64,000 nt of DNA from the NCBI GenBank assembly GCA_024500155.1, contig CM044880.1, forward strand, positions 6,014,001 through 6,078,000, read 5' to 3'. The translations under genes and the position numbers were made by a program. A model generated the notes under the pieces. The model searched no databases. It saw only the letters and a program-made list of their open reading frames with translations, and was not told the DNA's origin. Each line of letters opens with the position of its first letter. Positions within the stretch are counted from its first letter, which is position 1. The stretch comes from Chenopodium formosanum. Its lineage: Eukaryota > Streptophyta > Magnoliopsida > Caryophyllales > Amaranthaceae. Shown piece by piece: positions 44,028 through 55,062 of this stretch.

Positions 44028-46728
44028 ATGTTAAGCTTGTCACCTTCATCCTTCTTATTTTACACTATCATTTCTGTTACTATTCTCTTTTGTTGTCTCC
44101 CCTTGTCGATAGCCACCGGGAGTAACGAAACAGACAAGCTAGCATTGCTTCAAATCAAAGCCCAAATTCGTGGTGACCCTCTCGGCGTCACGAGTTCATG
44201 GAATGACACCCTCCACTTTTGTGAGTGGTATGGCGTTACTTGTGGTCATAAGCACCACCAGAGAGTAACGTCACTAGACCTAAAATCCTCCAAATTAACA
44301 GGTACACTCTCTCCGCATCTCGGAAACTTAAGCTTCCTTAGAGAGCTGTCTCTTTTTAATAACAGTTTTAGCGGTACAATCCCACCAGAAATTAGTCGTT
44401 TGCATAGGTTACAATATCTATGGCTAACTAATAATTCCATTGGAGGGGAAATTCCATCAAATATATCGAGTTGCTATAGCCTTGTTTTTTTGGACCTTTA
44501 TAATAACAGGTTGGTGGGACACATCCCACCAATGCTTGGTTCCTTGTCTCGTTTGCAGGTTCTTTTTTTGCACAAGAACAACTTGACAGGGAACATTCCT
44601 CCATCTTTTGGAAATTTATCTTCTCTTGTTTGGCTGTACAGTTTTTATAACAATTTGGACGGAAGTGTCCCAGCTAGTTTAGGCAAACTTAAGAATCTCA
44701 AAACACTGACATTAGCCTACAATAAGCTGTCTGGGGTAGTACCGCCTTCAATTTTTAATCTCTCTTCATTAATGCAACTAGATCTAGGAGGGAATGACTT
44801 TGAAGGAGAACTTCCTTCAGATTTAGGAAACATTATGCCACATTTGCAGTTTTTTTCTGTACCCGAAAATCGGTTCACAGGACGCATTCCTACTTCGATT
44901 TCCAATTCCTCAAGCCTCACAGGTCTCCAATTGGCTATCAACAATCTTCATGGACAAGTTCCTCCTCTGAACAAGTTAGTAAAGCTTACTCACTTTGTCA
45001 TTGGCCAAAACTTCCTTGGTTCAGACCATGCGAGAGATACGATGTTTTTTACTTCCTTAGCCAATGCCACTGGTTTACAATGGTTTGAGATAGGTGAAAA
45101 TAAATTCCAAGGAGTTTTTCCAAAGATTTTTTGCAATCTTTCATCACTTAGTTATTTATTATTGGATAACAATTACTTGACAGGAGAAATTCCATATTGC
45201 ATAGAGAACTTATCAGATTTGCAACGTTTTGGGGTTGGTAATAACAGACTTTCTGGGGTCATTCCCCCTGGGATAGGGAAGCTCCAAAATATTACCCATT
45301 TAAGCTTAGATGGTAACCAATTTTCCGGAGTTATTCCACCCTCAATTGGAAATTTAACCAAGTTGTCTAACTTATACATGCATAATAATCATCTCGTAGG
45401 CCAAATACCATCAACTCTTGGAAATTGTGGGTCATTAATAGCATTATCTCTTTCCAATAATAGTCTTAGCGGTAGTATACCCTCTCAACTTTTTAGTCTC
45501 TCTTCCTTGTCTATTGTCCTCGATCTATCAGGAAACCATCTAACTGGGTCTCTCCCTGAAGAAGTTGGGCAACTGAAAAATCTTGACAGGCTTGATGTTT
45601 CTCGTAACATGCTATCAGGCCAAATACCAAGCTCTCTTGGTAGTTGCATGTCATTAGAGTACCTATACATGGGAAGAAACTATTTCCAAGGCACCATTCC
45701 TGATTCATTGGCATTGAAGGGTCTGGTTGAGTTAAATTTGTCATACAACAATTTTTCTGGCAAAATCCCACAGTTTTTACAGACACTCAAGTTACAAAGC
45801 CTTGATTTGTCAAAAAATAACCTTGAAGGTGAAGTACCTATTGATGGAGTCTTCAATAATGCAAGCGGTGTTTACGTGAGTGGAAACAGTAAGCTTTGCG
45901 GAGGCATACCGGAGTTGAAATTGCCTGTGTGCATCAACAACCAGAAAAGAAAATTGATGCACCGGAAAATAGTGTTGACAGTTGCAATTCTTTGTGGCTT
46001 TTCAGGAGTTATATTAATACTTGGTTTTCTTGTGTTAATATACATTTTATGGCAAAAAAAGAGGACTAAGAAACCCATGGCTTCTGATGATTCGAAAAAT
46101 TTTCCAAATTTGTCATACCAAATGCTTCTTAATGCCACAAATGGGTTTTCGTCGGAAAATTTGATTGGCAGTGGCACCTTTGGTGATGTATTCAAAGGGG
46201 TGCTTGAAGAGCTTCAATCAACAGTAGCCATCAAGGTGTTTAATCTTCAAAATCACAGTGCTTTCAAGAGTTTCATGGCTGAATGTGGAGTTATTCGTAA
46301 CATCAGACACCGGAATCTTCTCAAAGTTGTAACAGCTTGATCAAGTGTGGATCATCAAGGTAGAGATTTCAAAGCGTTAGTTTATGAGTACATGGAGAAT
46401 GGAAGTTTGGATGATTGGTTACATCCTCCAAATTCAATCAATGGGGTGTTGGAAAATAATAATAACTCAAGGCACTTAAGTCTTCGCCAAAGACTTGACA
46501 TTGCTATTGATGTTGCATTTTCTTTGGATTATCTTCATAACCATTGTGGTGTCTCCATAGTTCACTGTGACCTCAAGCCCAGCAATGTTCTCCTTGATGA
46601 CGAAATGGTAGCTCATGTCGGTGACTTTGGCCTAGCCAAGTTCCTCTCAAAAGGCATCAATGAAGACTCTCATTCCAATCAATCTAGCTCCATTGGAGTT
46701 AGAGGTACCATCGGTTATGCTCCTCCAG

Positions 46729-46872
46729 GTAACCAGCTAATGCTCCTATCTCTAGCTATATTTAAAACTATATAAATTATTTATTTATTATATTTTAGTT
46801 ATTTGTATCACATGTTTAGCACATAAGTTACATGTTATTATCCTAATAACTTTGGAGGCACTATATATGCAG
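46729..46872 (+). other. LRK5 intron 1 (phase 1)
   Basis: GTAACCAGCT...TATATGCAG; homologous to the LRK3 and LRK7 introns. Confidence 0.88.
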
Positions 46873-47358
46873 AGTATGGTGTGGGAAATAAAGTGACCAC
46901 TAGCGACGATGTCTACAGCTTTGGGATTCTATTACTGGAAATGATTACAGGAAAGAGGTCTTCTGATGACATGTTTAAAGGGGGGCTAACCTTACATGAC
47001 TTTGTCAGAGAAGCTTTGGCTGGAGATGTTGTCGAGATTCTGGATCATGTCCTTCTTGAAGACATAGACTGTCCAGATAGCAGCTTGATGTTGGAGGCCC
47101 TGACTTCAATACTCCAAATAGCACTTTCCTGCTCGACTGAGGTTCCAGCAGAAAGGTTAGACATGAGTATTGGTTCTGCAAAGCTATCATCAATAAAAAA
47201 CAAGCTCCTTGGAACTCGTTTACAACAACGAAGGAGAATTCAAGGAGGTAATGTATTAACTAATTCATTCCCCTCACTAATGAGTAATGATTATTTATGT
47301 GACAATCAACTTCTGTACTTATTCAAATTGATTTTACATTCTTTTCTTTTTCGTGCAG

Positions 47359-47372
47359 GGACACGATGGTGA
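47359..47372 (+). other. LRK5 terminal mini-exon, 14 coding nt
   Basis: GGACACGATGGTGA after a CTTTTTCGTGCAG acceptor; joined to exon 2 (donor GTAATGTATT at 47248) it encodes the end Gly-Gly-Thr-Arg-Trp-stop. The same exon occurs in LRK3, LRK6, LRK7 and F2. Confidence 0.75.
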
Positions 47373-48921
47373 TCGATTGGTGTGTACACAATTTCATTAG
47401 CGCGCCCATGAGCATGATTAGTGTGTTAACAAGAAGATGAGCTCATATGCTTCAGGGACTTCTTATAATAAGTATTGCTTATGAGTTTTGAGTCAGGATC
47501 AGAACATCAGAGCAACTATCTAGTTCAGAATACAATTTAAATTATTTTGATGTGTTTTCTTTTGCTTGCTTAGATTGTATGACAACTAATAGAAATATAT
47601 TGGGATTAATGGGATACCCATTCCTAAATTCTAATGGCTAGCAATAGATTCCGAAATCATATTTCTTGTTCAAAGATCATAAATTGATTTAGTTTGGAAA
47701 ATTTTGAATTCATCCTACCTATTTGATTAACTTTTAACTTCACAAATTTCGTTTGAAACAACTAGAACATTATTATTCAACCTAGATTTGGTTGCACAAA
47801 TACCAAAATTTTGGTTCATTTCCATTTTCTAGAATTTAATTGTGAATTAAACATAAATACAAGAACAATAGATCATCCAGTCACAAAAAAATGATGAACT
47901 TTCCTAATTATTGAGCAAAAAATCACAGAGCAATACAAAAATCAATACCTTGAAACACCAATAAATTACAAAGTAATTCCTAAATTAATGGAGGAGAACT
48001 CTGCCGAAACTCTTTCTCTCTCCTCTGCCGTCCTATCAACAGTGATTCTTTCGAGCTCGCCGGAAGAATCACTAAATAAATTACAGAGTAATGCCTAATT
48101 AATGGACGAGCTCGCCGGAAGCTTGGATTTTCTTTCTCAGTTTCCGGCTGGAATTTCCCATTGATTTGTGTGAAGTCATTTTTCTTTTTTTTTTTTTTTC
48201 TGTGAGATTTTCTTTTGTTTTCTTTTAAAGGTTAGGTTTATTCAAATCGGCTTTGCAAAAGTGAAAATAAAAATTCTAAAGATGTATTGGGAATTTTTTT
48301 TTTTTTTTTTGAAAGAATGTATTGGGAATTCGATCAACACATTTTATATTTTAAATAAATAATTAATCTAATACAAATTTTTTAATCTCATTTGAATATT
48401 TGATAATAATGGTCCACAAACTTATATTAAAATCAATTGATGATAGTAGGAAAAAAATTTCTACCTACCTTATAAAGGGAACCAATTCATCTTTTTCTCT
48501 TATGTAGCACACTTACAAGTCCGTATGCAATATGTTACAACATAAAATCATAAGAGAAGGTCAAAAAGATGATAGATGTGTGTGAATAAAGTAAAATTCA
48601 AATGTTAAAATTGAAAAATAAAAGAGGAATTTTCTATATAATAACCTTGTTTTTTTCACTTTTCTACGTTGTGCCCCAACATATATCACTTTCTACACTA
48701 TAACCCCAATATATTTTTTATTTCCATAATACGGAAACCTTGCCGTTAAAAAATTCCGTTAGTGGAGCCCACTCCCATTATTAATATTTTTTTTATCGAT
48801 TTGTGCGTTGAAAAATACTCCGTCAAAGGTTTCAAGGGCTATTTTGGTTCTTAGGAAACCAAATTGAGCTCAGATTTGGCAAAAAATAACGTAAATTCCT
48901 CGTGGCAATACATACATGCAG
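47373..48921 (+). other. LRK5 3' flank, copy 2 of the repeated 3' block, and spacer
   Basis: Homologous to 32872-33680 and 58408-59190 up to about 48200. Two T-runs lie near 48186-48200 and 48294-48310. No other gene to 48921. Confidence 0.7.
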
Positions 48922-49124
48922 AATATGGCTTAGGAAATGAGGTAACTACAAATGGGGATGTCTATAGTTTTGGAATCCAATTACTCGAATTGTTCACGGG
49001 AGTAAGGCTGGACATGAGTGATGCCTCTATTAAGCTATCATCAATTAGAATCACGGTCTTTGGAAGTCGTTTACAACAACAAAGGAGAATACAAGCAGGT
49101 GTTGTTTCAGCTACCGTTAGATGA
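48922..49124 (+). pseudogene. F1, orphan exon 2 of an LRK gene with internal deletion
   Basis: After a perfect acceptor (CATACATGCAG) it reads EYGLGNEVTTNGDVYSFG, then FTG is joined directly to VRLDMSDAS, losing about 80 codons of the kinase C-lobe. It ends RLQQQRRIQAG with the exon donor (GTGTTG) at about 49098. No exon 1 precedes it. Remnant of a lost array member, 315 bases upstream of LRK6. Confidence 0.85.
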
Positions 49125-49439
49125 TTAGTTTTTTTTAAAAAAAAAATTGAGGAACATTATTATTTGATTACATTTCTCAAACCATCTATTATCAATTCAA
49201 GTTGTTCTGCTTAGCATTTATGAATATATTGAAAATATTGTCTCTGCATTTAATACTCAAGTTGTCTCACCATTCCAAGTCCTTATCTAAAGTCTTAACA
49301 CATTAACTCTAAATAGGAAAGAACAGGTGTCGAGTTCAATCAATAGCACCTTATCTATTCCAAAAATAATGAACATGTACTAATCTTGGTCAGTTAGAGT
49401 GTTCAACAAGAGAGGGCTTTATCTCCAAAACTTAGTATA
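49125..49439 (+). other. LRK6 upstream region
   Basis: Non-coding; AAGTTGTCTCACCATTCCAAG and similar words resemble the region 43190-43260 upstream of LRK5. No certain TATA box. Confidence 0.45.
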
Positions 49440-52125
49440 ATGTCATCCTCTACATTTTACCTCATCATTTTGGCAACTGCTTTCTTGTACTGCCTTCATT
49501 TTTCCATCGCTGGGACTAATGAAACGGACAGGTTAGCGTTGCTCGATTTCAAAGCAAAAATTACAAATGACCCTCTTGGGATTATGAGCTCGTGGAATGA
49601 TACAATCCACTTCTGTGAATGGCATGGTATTACATGTCATCGAGGCCGGAGAGTGGAGAAGCTGAAACTATACTCTTTGAAGCTCACAGGTTTCCTCTCA
49701 CCATCTATTGGAAATTTGAGCTTCTTAAAGGGGTTGTCCTTGAATAATAATAATTTTGGTGGTACAATTCCTCCAGAAATAGGCCGCTTGCATCGACTAC
49801 AGTATCTCTGGCTCGATAACAATGTCATTGAAGGCCACATTCCAGCAAATATATCAGCTTGCTCAAGGCTCACGCAACTCAGTATCGACTCTAACAGGTT
49901 GGTAGGAAAGATCCCATCTGAATTTAGTTACCTTATACATCTACAACTTCTTAGTCTTCAAAAAAACAACCTGACAGGTACCATCCCTTCATCTTTCGGA
50001 AACTTATCATCCCTCTCCTATATCTACCTAATGTATAACAACTTAAATGGAAGCCTCCCAAAGAGCTTAGGCAAACTGAATAAATTAATTTGTCTCTCAG
50101 TTGCACAGAACATGTTATCAGGTACAGTCCCATCTTCAATCTTCAACCTCACGCTCTTAGAGACTTTTGATGTAGGAGGGAATAACTTGGAGGGAAGCCT
50201 TCCTTCAGATTTGGGCATTAAGCTTCCAAATCTGCAGTGGTTTTCCATTTCATCTAATAAATTCACCGGATCTATTCCTACTTCTATATCCAATTCCTCG
50301 GGTCTAAGTGTTCTTCAGTTAAGTTCTAACAATCTTACTGGACAAGTTCCTTCTCTGCACAGATTAGCAAATCTCTCATTCTTTACACTTGGCAATAACT
50401 CGCTAGGGTATGGCCAAGTTGGTGATTTGAACTTTGCTTATTCATTGGCCAATGCAACTGAGTTAAAATTACTGAATATAGGTGGTAATAATTTATTAGG
50501 AAATTTCCCTAGGATCTTCTGTAATTTTTCAATGCTTTCCATTTTAATAATTAATGATAATTATATAGGTGGACATATTCCACCTTGCATTGAAAACCTT
50601 GAATACTTGACAGAATTTAGAGCTTTTGGCAACAAACTATCTGGTATCATTCCTCGAGGCATAGGAAAGCTCCATAATCTCGGCAGTTTAGGGTTAGACG
50701 ACAACCTATTATCAGGAAAAATACCATCCTCAATTGGGAACTTAACAAAGATGACTATTCTTATTCTACAAAATAATAATCTTTTTGGTCAAATACCTAC
50801 AACTCTAGGAAATTGTAAAAATCTACTGTACTTGAATCTAGGTTCCAACCATTTCAGTGGAAAAATACCCTTGAAACTTTTAGAAATCTCTACCTTATCC
50901 ATGGTTCTCGATCTATCAATGAACAAATTAAACGGTCCCCTTCCTGATGAAGTAGGCCAACTCAAGAATTTAGTCAAGCTTGATGTTTCTGGAAACATGT
51001 TATCCGGTGAAATACCAACAACACTTAGTAGTTGTGTGGAGTTGATGTATCTATACATGAATGGGAATTTTCTCCAAGGCACTATTTCTGGTGCATTGAG
51101 TGATTTGAAGGGTCTAAATGAGTTGGATTTGTCTAAGAACGATTTATCAGGTAAAATTCCGCAATTTTTGGGACGCCTTCCATTGCAAATGCTGAATCTA
51201 TCTTATAATAGCAACCTCGAAGGTGAAGTACCCACTGCTGGAATTTTCAGTAATGCAACAGGTGGTCTTTCACTTGATGGAATTAGGGGATTGTGTGGAG
51301 GCAAGCCAGAGTTGAAGCTCCCTAAATGCAACAAAAAGAACCAGAAAAAAAGCCAAGGTCACAAAAAGAGATTCGTACTTGGAATTGTTTTCAGCCTTCT
51401 TGGAATTATATCGACGGTGACAATATTTGTGTCATTATATGTCTATCGGTATAACAAGAAGCCTAAATTACGTACCCCCACCCTGACATACTTTTTAGGG
51501 AACTATCCAAACTTGTCTTACCAGACCCTTTTAAAAGCCACAAATGGGTTCTCTTTTGAAAACTTGATTGGGAGAGGCACATTTGGGACTGTATACAAGG
51601 GAGTCCTTAATGACCTGGAGCCATCAATAGTTGCAATCAAGATCTTCAACCTTGAGCAACATGATGCTTCAAAGAGTTTTATGGCTGAGTGTGAGGTCTT
51701 CCGGACCATAAGACATCGGAATTTGGTCAAAGTCATAACTGCTTGCTCAAGTGTTGACTATCAAGGAAATGATTTCAAGGCTTTGGTTTATGAGTACATG
51801 GCCAGCGGAAGCTTAGACGATTGGTTGCATCCAGAGGCAAATCATGTGGCTGAGGACATAGAAACCGTACCTATGTTAAGTCTGCGACAAAGACTTGATA
51901 TTGTAATTGATGTTTCTAGTGCCTTGGAGTATCTTCATTATAATTGTGGTGCACCCATAATTCATTGTGATCTCAAGCCAAGCAATGTCCTCCTAGATGA
52001 AGAAATGGTTGCCAATGTTGGCGACTTTGGCTTGGCTAAATTTCTCTCAAAGAGCATCAGTAGCTCTAACGCTAATCAGTCCAGCTCTCTTGGAGTCAGG
52101 GGAACTGTCGGTTACGCTCCACCAG

Positions 52126-52280
52126 GTACATAATATAATCTAATTATTAATATCTCATTCCTTTAACCTCTATATATATTTTAGTTCATATAATTTGCTA
52201 GATTCTTCTAATATTTTTCTCCAAGTTTCCTCTTCCATCTTTTTTGATGATAATACTTCAGGTGTGAATTATTTTTGCAG
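52126..52280 (+). other. LRK6 intron 1 (phase 1)
   Basis: GTACATAATA...ATTTTTGCAG, at the shared APP-Glu position. Confidence 0.88.
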
Positions 52281-52766
52281 AATATGGTTTGGGAAATGAG
52301 GCGTCTACCAATGGTGATGTCTACAGTTTCGGAATTCTACTACTAGAGATGTTCATAGGAAAAAGGCCTACTAATGATATATTCAGTGAAGGAATAAGCC
52401 TTTATCACTATGTGAAAGAAGCTTAAGCTGAGTGTGTGATCGAGATTCTAGATCATGCCATTGTTGAAGATATAGACTCTGAGGAGACAGATAGCAGCTT
52501 GATGTTGGAGACCCTAACCTCTGTACTCCGAATCGCATTGTCTTGCTCAGCTGATAACCCACAAGAAAGGTTGGATATGAGTGATGTCACTGCAAAACTA
52601 ACATCAATCAGAAACAAGCTTCTTGGAACTAGATTACAACAAAGAAGGAGAATTCGTGCAGGTAATATAATGTTTCTACTACCAAAGAAAAACCACCAGA
52701 TTATTTCTATAATGACCAGTTTTGTAATTGTCAATTAGACTTCATTGGCCTTTCTTCTGGATGCAG

Positions 52767-52780
52767 GAACACGATGGTGA
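52767..52780 (+). other. LRK6 terminal mini-exon
   Basis: GAACACGATGGTGA after a TTCTGGATGCAG acceptor. The Gly codon is split and completed as GGA here (GGG in LRK5), so the protein end GTRW is kept despite a base change. Confidence 0.75.
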
Positions 52781-53530
52781 TTAAGGTTACTTCAATTTGC
52801 CCATGACCAAGCTTGTGATATGTGTGGATAATAGAATTAAATGAGCGCAGCTCATATGATTCCGCAACTTCTCTGAGAGCTATCTAGTTCAGACTACAGT
52901 ACCTTTATATTGTTGTTTTTTCTATTTTTTTTTTTTTTTTCTATTGTAAGATTATTGTGTGTATAAGGTGTGAACCTGTGATCAGATACACAGTTTGTTG
53001 GCATATCTTTGAATATTGATTTTAAAAATTTTACAATTCGTCGCAGACTAATGTTAGTGTTCAGTCTTCAAAAAAAAAAAAAAAAAAGTTTATTGTTCAC
53101 AATTTCACAACCACTAGCAGCGTGTCAATTAGGCTACTAGTGCTAAGTTTCATTTTCCACTAAAGATCATGACTATGTATCCACTTTATTGTTTTTATAG
53201 GATACGTTTGATTCATTAGACACTATTAACTACCAAAAAAAAAACTTACTTTACATGTTTTTTAAATAAATTTTTATGTACACAAAATAAGAATCACTAC
53301 ACTAGTTTGTTGAAAATTGGATAAATCAGAGTTTAAAAATTGTATACTCCATTTCTCAGGCAAGAAACTGTAGTCACTTTCCCTCAAAAAAAAAAAAAAA
53401 TCATGACTACAATTTCTAACTTATTAGATGGTTATATTTGACAATTGCATTAATTTTTCTCCTACAAAACGGATTAAACGAGAGTTCTCAGATATAAACT
53501 TCTGTTTTCTCTTGTATTCCAGTTTATATA

Positions 53531-53819
53531 CTCCCTTCCATATTTGAAAATTTTATACTATAGTTCCTCTTTTTTTTTTTACTTGACCTGTTTCTTTTAT
53601 CACGCTTGTCGATGCACAAGTTTAACCATCAATAACTTTAGTACTCTATAAGTAAAAATTATAAAAGTTATATATTGTGATATTACTTATTTAAACGATT
53701 CTAACAAGATCCTACATGAATATGTTTTTCTTTACATATAATTCACAAAAGACGGTCAAAGGTGGGTTGGTGAATAGTGTAAAAGTCAAAGCGGGTCAAG
53801 TAAAAAAGAATGGAGGAAG
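53531..53819. mobile_element. Stowaway-like MITE, 289 bp
   Basis: Starts CTCCCTTCCATATTTG, ends AAAGAATGGAGGAAG, flanked by TA (53529-53530 and 53820-53821). It sits right in the relic promoter copy. Confidence 0.72.
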
Positions 53820-54987
53820 TATTATTTTATGCTTTATACTATAAAAATTTATTTTAACACGGCCTAAATATTATCAATCACGAACAAGCGAGCAAGCTTC
53901 AATTCACCCAAATTCATATAAAATCTATCTAGACAGCTAGTACTCAATTACTCATTCTCATTAATACCTGATCATAATCCTTTTAATTCAGAATTTAAAT
54001 TTCTCTGTTTTCATTGTTTCTGAAATCGATAGTCCCTAAAGCATTTCAGGTTAGATAACTTTGAATATATATCTTATTCGATTATTTTTCAACTCCACAA
54101 CCATAGTAGTGTATATACCATAAAATCAACACAAAGGTTGTGTACCTGTGTGCAATTTAATCGTAACGCTGCAATATTATTCAACCTAAATATGGTTGCA
54201 CAAATATCACAATTTTGATTCATTTCCATTTTTCTGAAAATACTTGTATATTAATACTCTGGTGAAAATACTTGTAATCCAAATCATCTTTGCAATGGAG
54301 CCATCACAATTATCAAACAGACAATTCCAAATATATAGTTTTGGCATAGTTTAAAACCACCGGAATTCCGTTTATAGTGCGAAGACAAGCAAAAGGTACC
54401 AAAAATAAAAATGTGCTAACATACATGCTAATAAAAACAAGAGCATAACATTTTTTTCTCCAAAAGTTGTATTGTGTTTCTATTACTCTTACATAAAGAG
54501 GTCTTAAGTTGCTGGTGCAGTCAATTAACTCAAGCGTACATTTTAATTTTCACATTTCGTGTTGACAAATAAAAACAAACAACAATGGTACGCCACAACA
54601 TATGCTTCTAGCCTTTACAACGTGCATTCGATCTACACTCTACAGCATATAACATCATGACTTTTGTGGATAACAATGGTAATCCGAAATTTGCTAGCTT
54701 CCAAATTTTCTATTCATATTATCAGTAATTCAGTATTGTCTTTAAGAATTAAGGTGTTCAAATTATTGATCAGTATGATCACCATCTCACTCATGGGACA
54801 CCAACAGTTACACGAATAAAAGGTGTCTTGCTGATTTTAATTTTTTTAATTTCTACTTATTCACACTCGAATCAATTGGACCTCTTTGTCCACAAATGTC
54901 TTTAATGACGCCATTGTAAATAATATAAAAGAAGTTGATATTAAAAGATTAAAGTACTTAAGAACATCAAAATTTCAAAATTCTTAT

Positions 54988-55062
54988 TAGCTTTCTCTTC
55001 AAAATAAAGTTCATATATAGCTTTCTCTTAAAATAAAGTTCATATATAGCTTTCTCTTCAAA
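54988..55062 (+). repeat. 30-bp tandem repeat up to the LRK7 start codon
   Basis: TAGCTTTCTCTT recurs at 54988, 55018 and 55048 with AAAATAAAGTTCATATA between. The third unit runs into AAAATG, the LRK7 start. LRK5 has a single unit (ATAGCTTTTTCTCCAAAATG). It lies in the 5' leader or core promoter. Confidence 0.88.

Larger units (their letters stand above)
44028..47372 (+). pseudogene. LRK5, subfamily XII LRR-RLK with a nonsense codon in the kinase
   Basis: The ATG at 44028 (MLSLSPSSFLFYTII) gives a signal peptide ending SIATG. The N-cap (CEWYGVTC), about twenty LRRs and the membrane helix (about residues 646-668) are intact, followed by GSGTFGDVFKG and VAIKVF. TGA at 46338-46340 replaces the TGC Cys found in every paralogue (KVVTAC-SSVD), so the product would be 770 residues without catalytic loop or C-lobe. 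Downstream the frame continues cleanly: HCDLKPSN, DFG, intron 46729-46872, exon 2 46873-47247, mini-exon 47359-47372 (GTRW). A single-base change in an otherwise intact gene suggests recent loss, read-through annotation error, or a truncated receptor still made. Confidence 0.9.
49440..52780 (+). pseudogene. LRK6, subfamily XII LRR-RLK with a nonsense codon in exon 2
   Basis: The ATG at 49440 (MSSSTFYLIILATAF) starts a signal peptide; N-cap CEWHGITC; about twenty LRRs; membrane helix near 643-667; GRGTFGTVYKG, VAIKIF, HCDLKPSN, DFG. It is the most diverged full-length member. Exon 1 49440-52125, intron 52126-52280, exon 2 from 52281. TAA at 52424-52426 stands where paralogues have a Leu codon (EA-Leu-AxxVxEILDH), so the product would be 943 residues and lack about 85 C-terminal residues. 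After it the frame is clean to 52661 (RIRAG), then the mini-exon 52767-52780 (GTRW). The missing part is kinase subdomains X-XI, so activity is probably reduced or lost. Confidence 0.88.
52781..55062 (+). other. LRK6-LRK7 spacer
   Basis: 53090-53220 matches 60795-60930 after F2 (CCACTAGCAGCGTGTCAATT). 53390-53530 is a relic of an LRK3-type promoter. The rest to 54985 shows no gene. A Stowaway-like MITE at 53531-53819 is listed separately. Confidence 0.65.
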
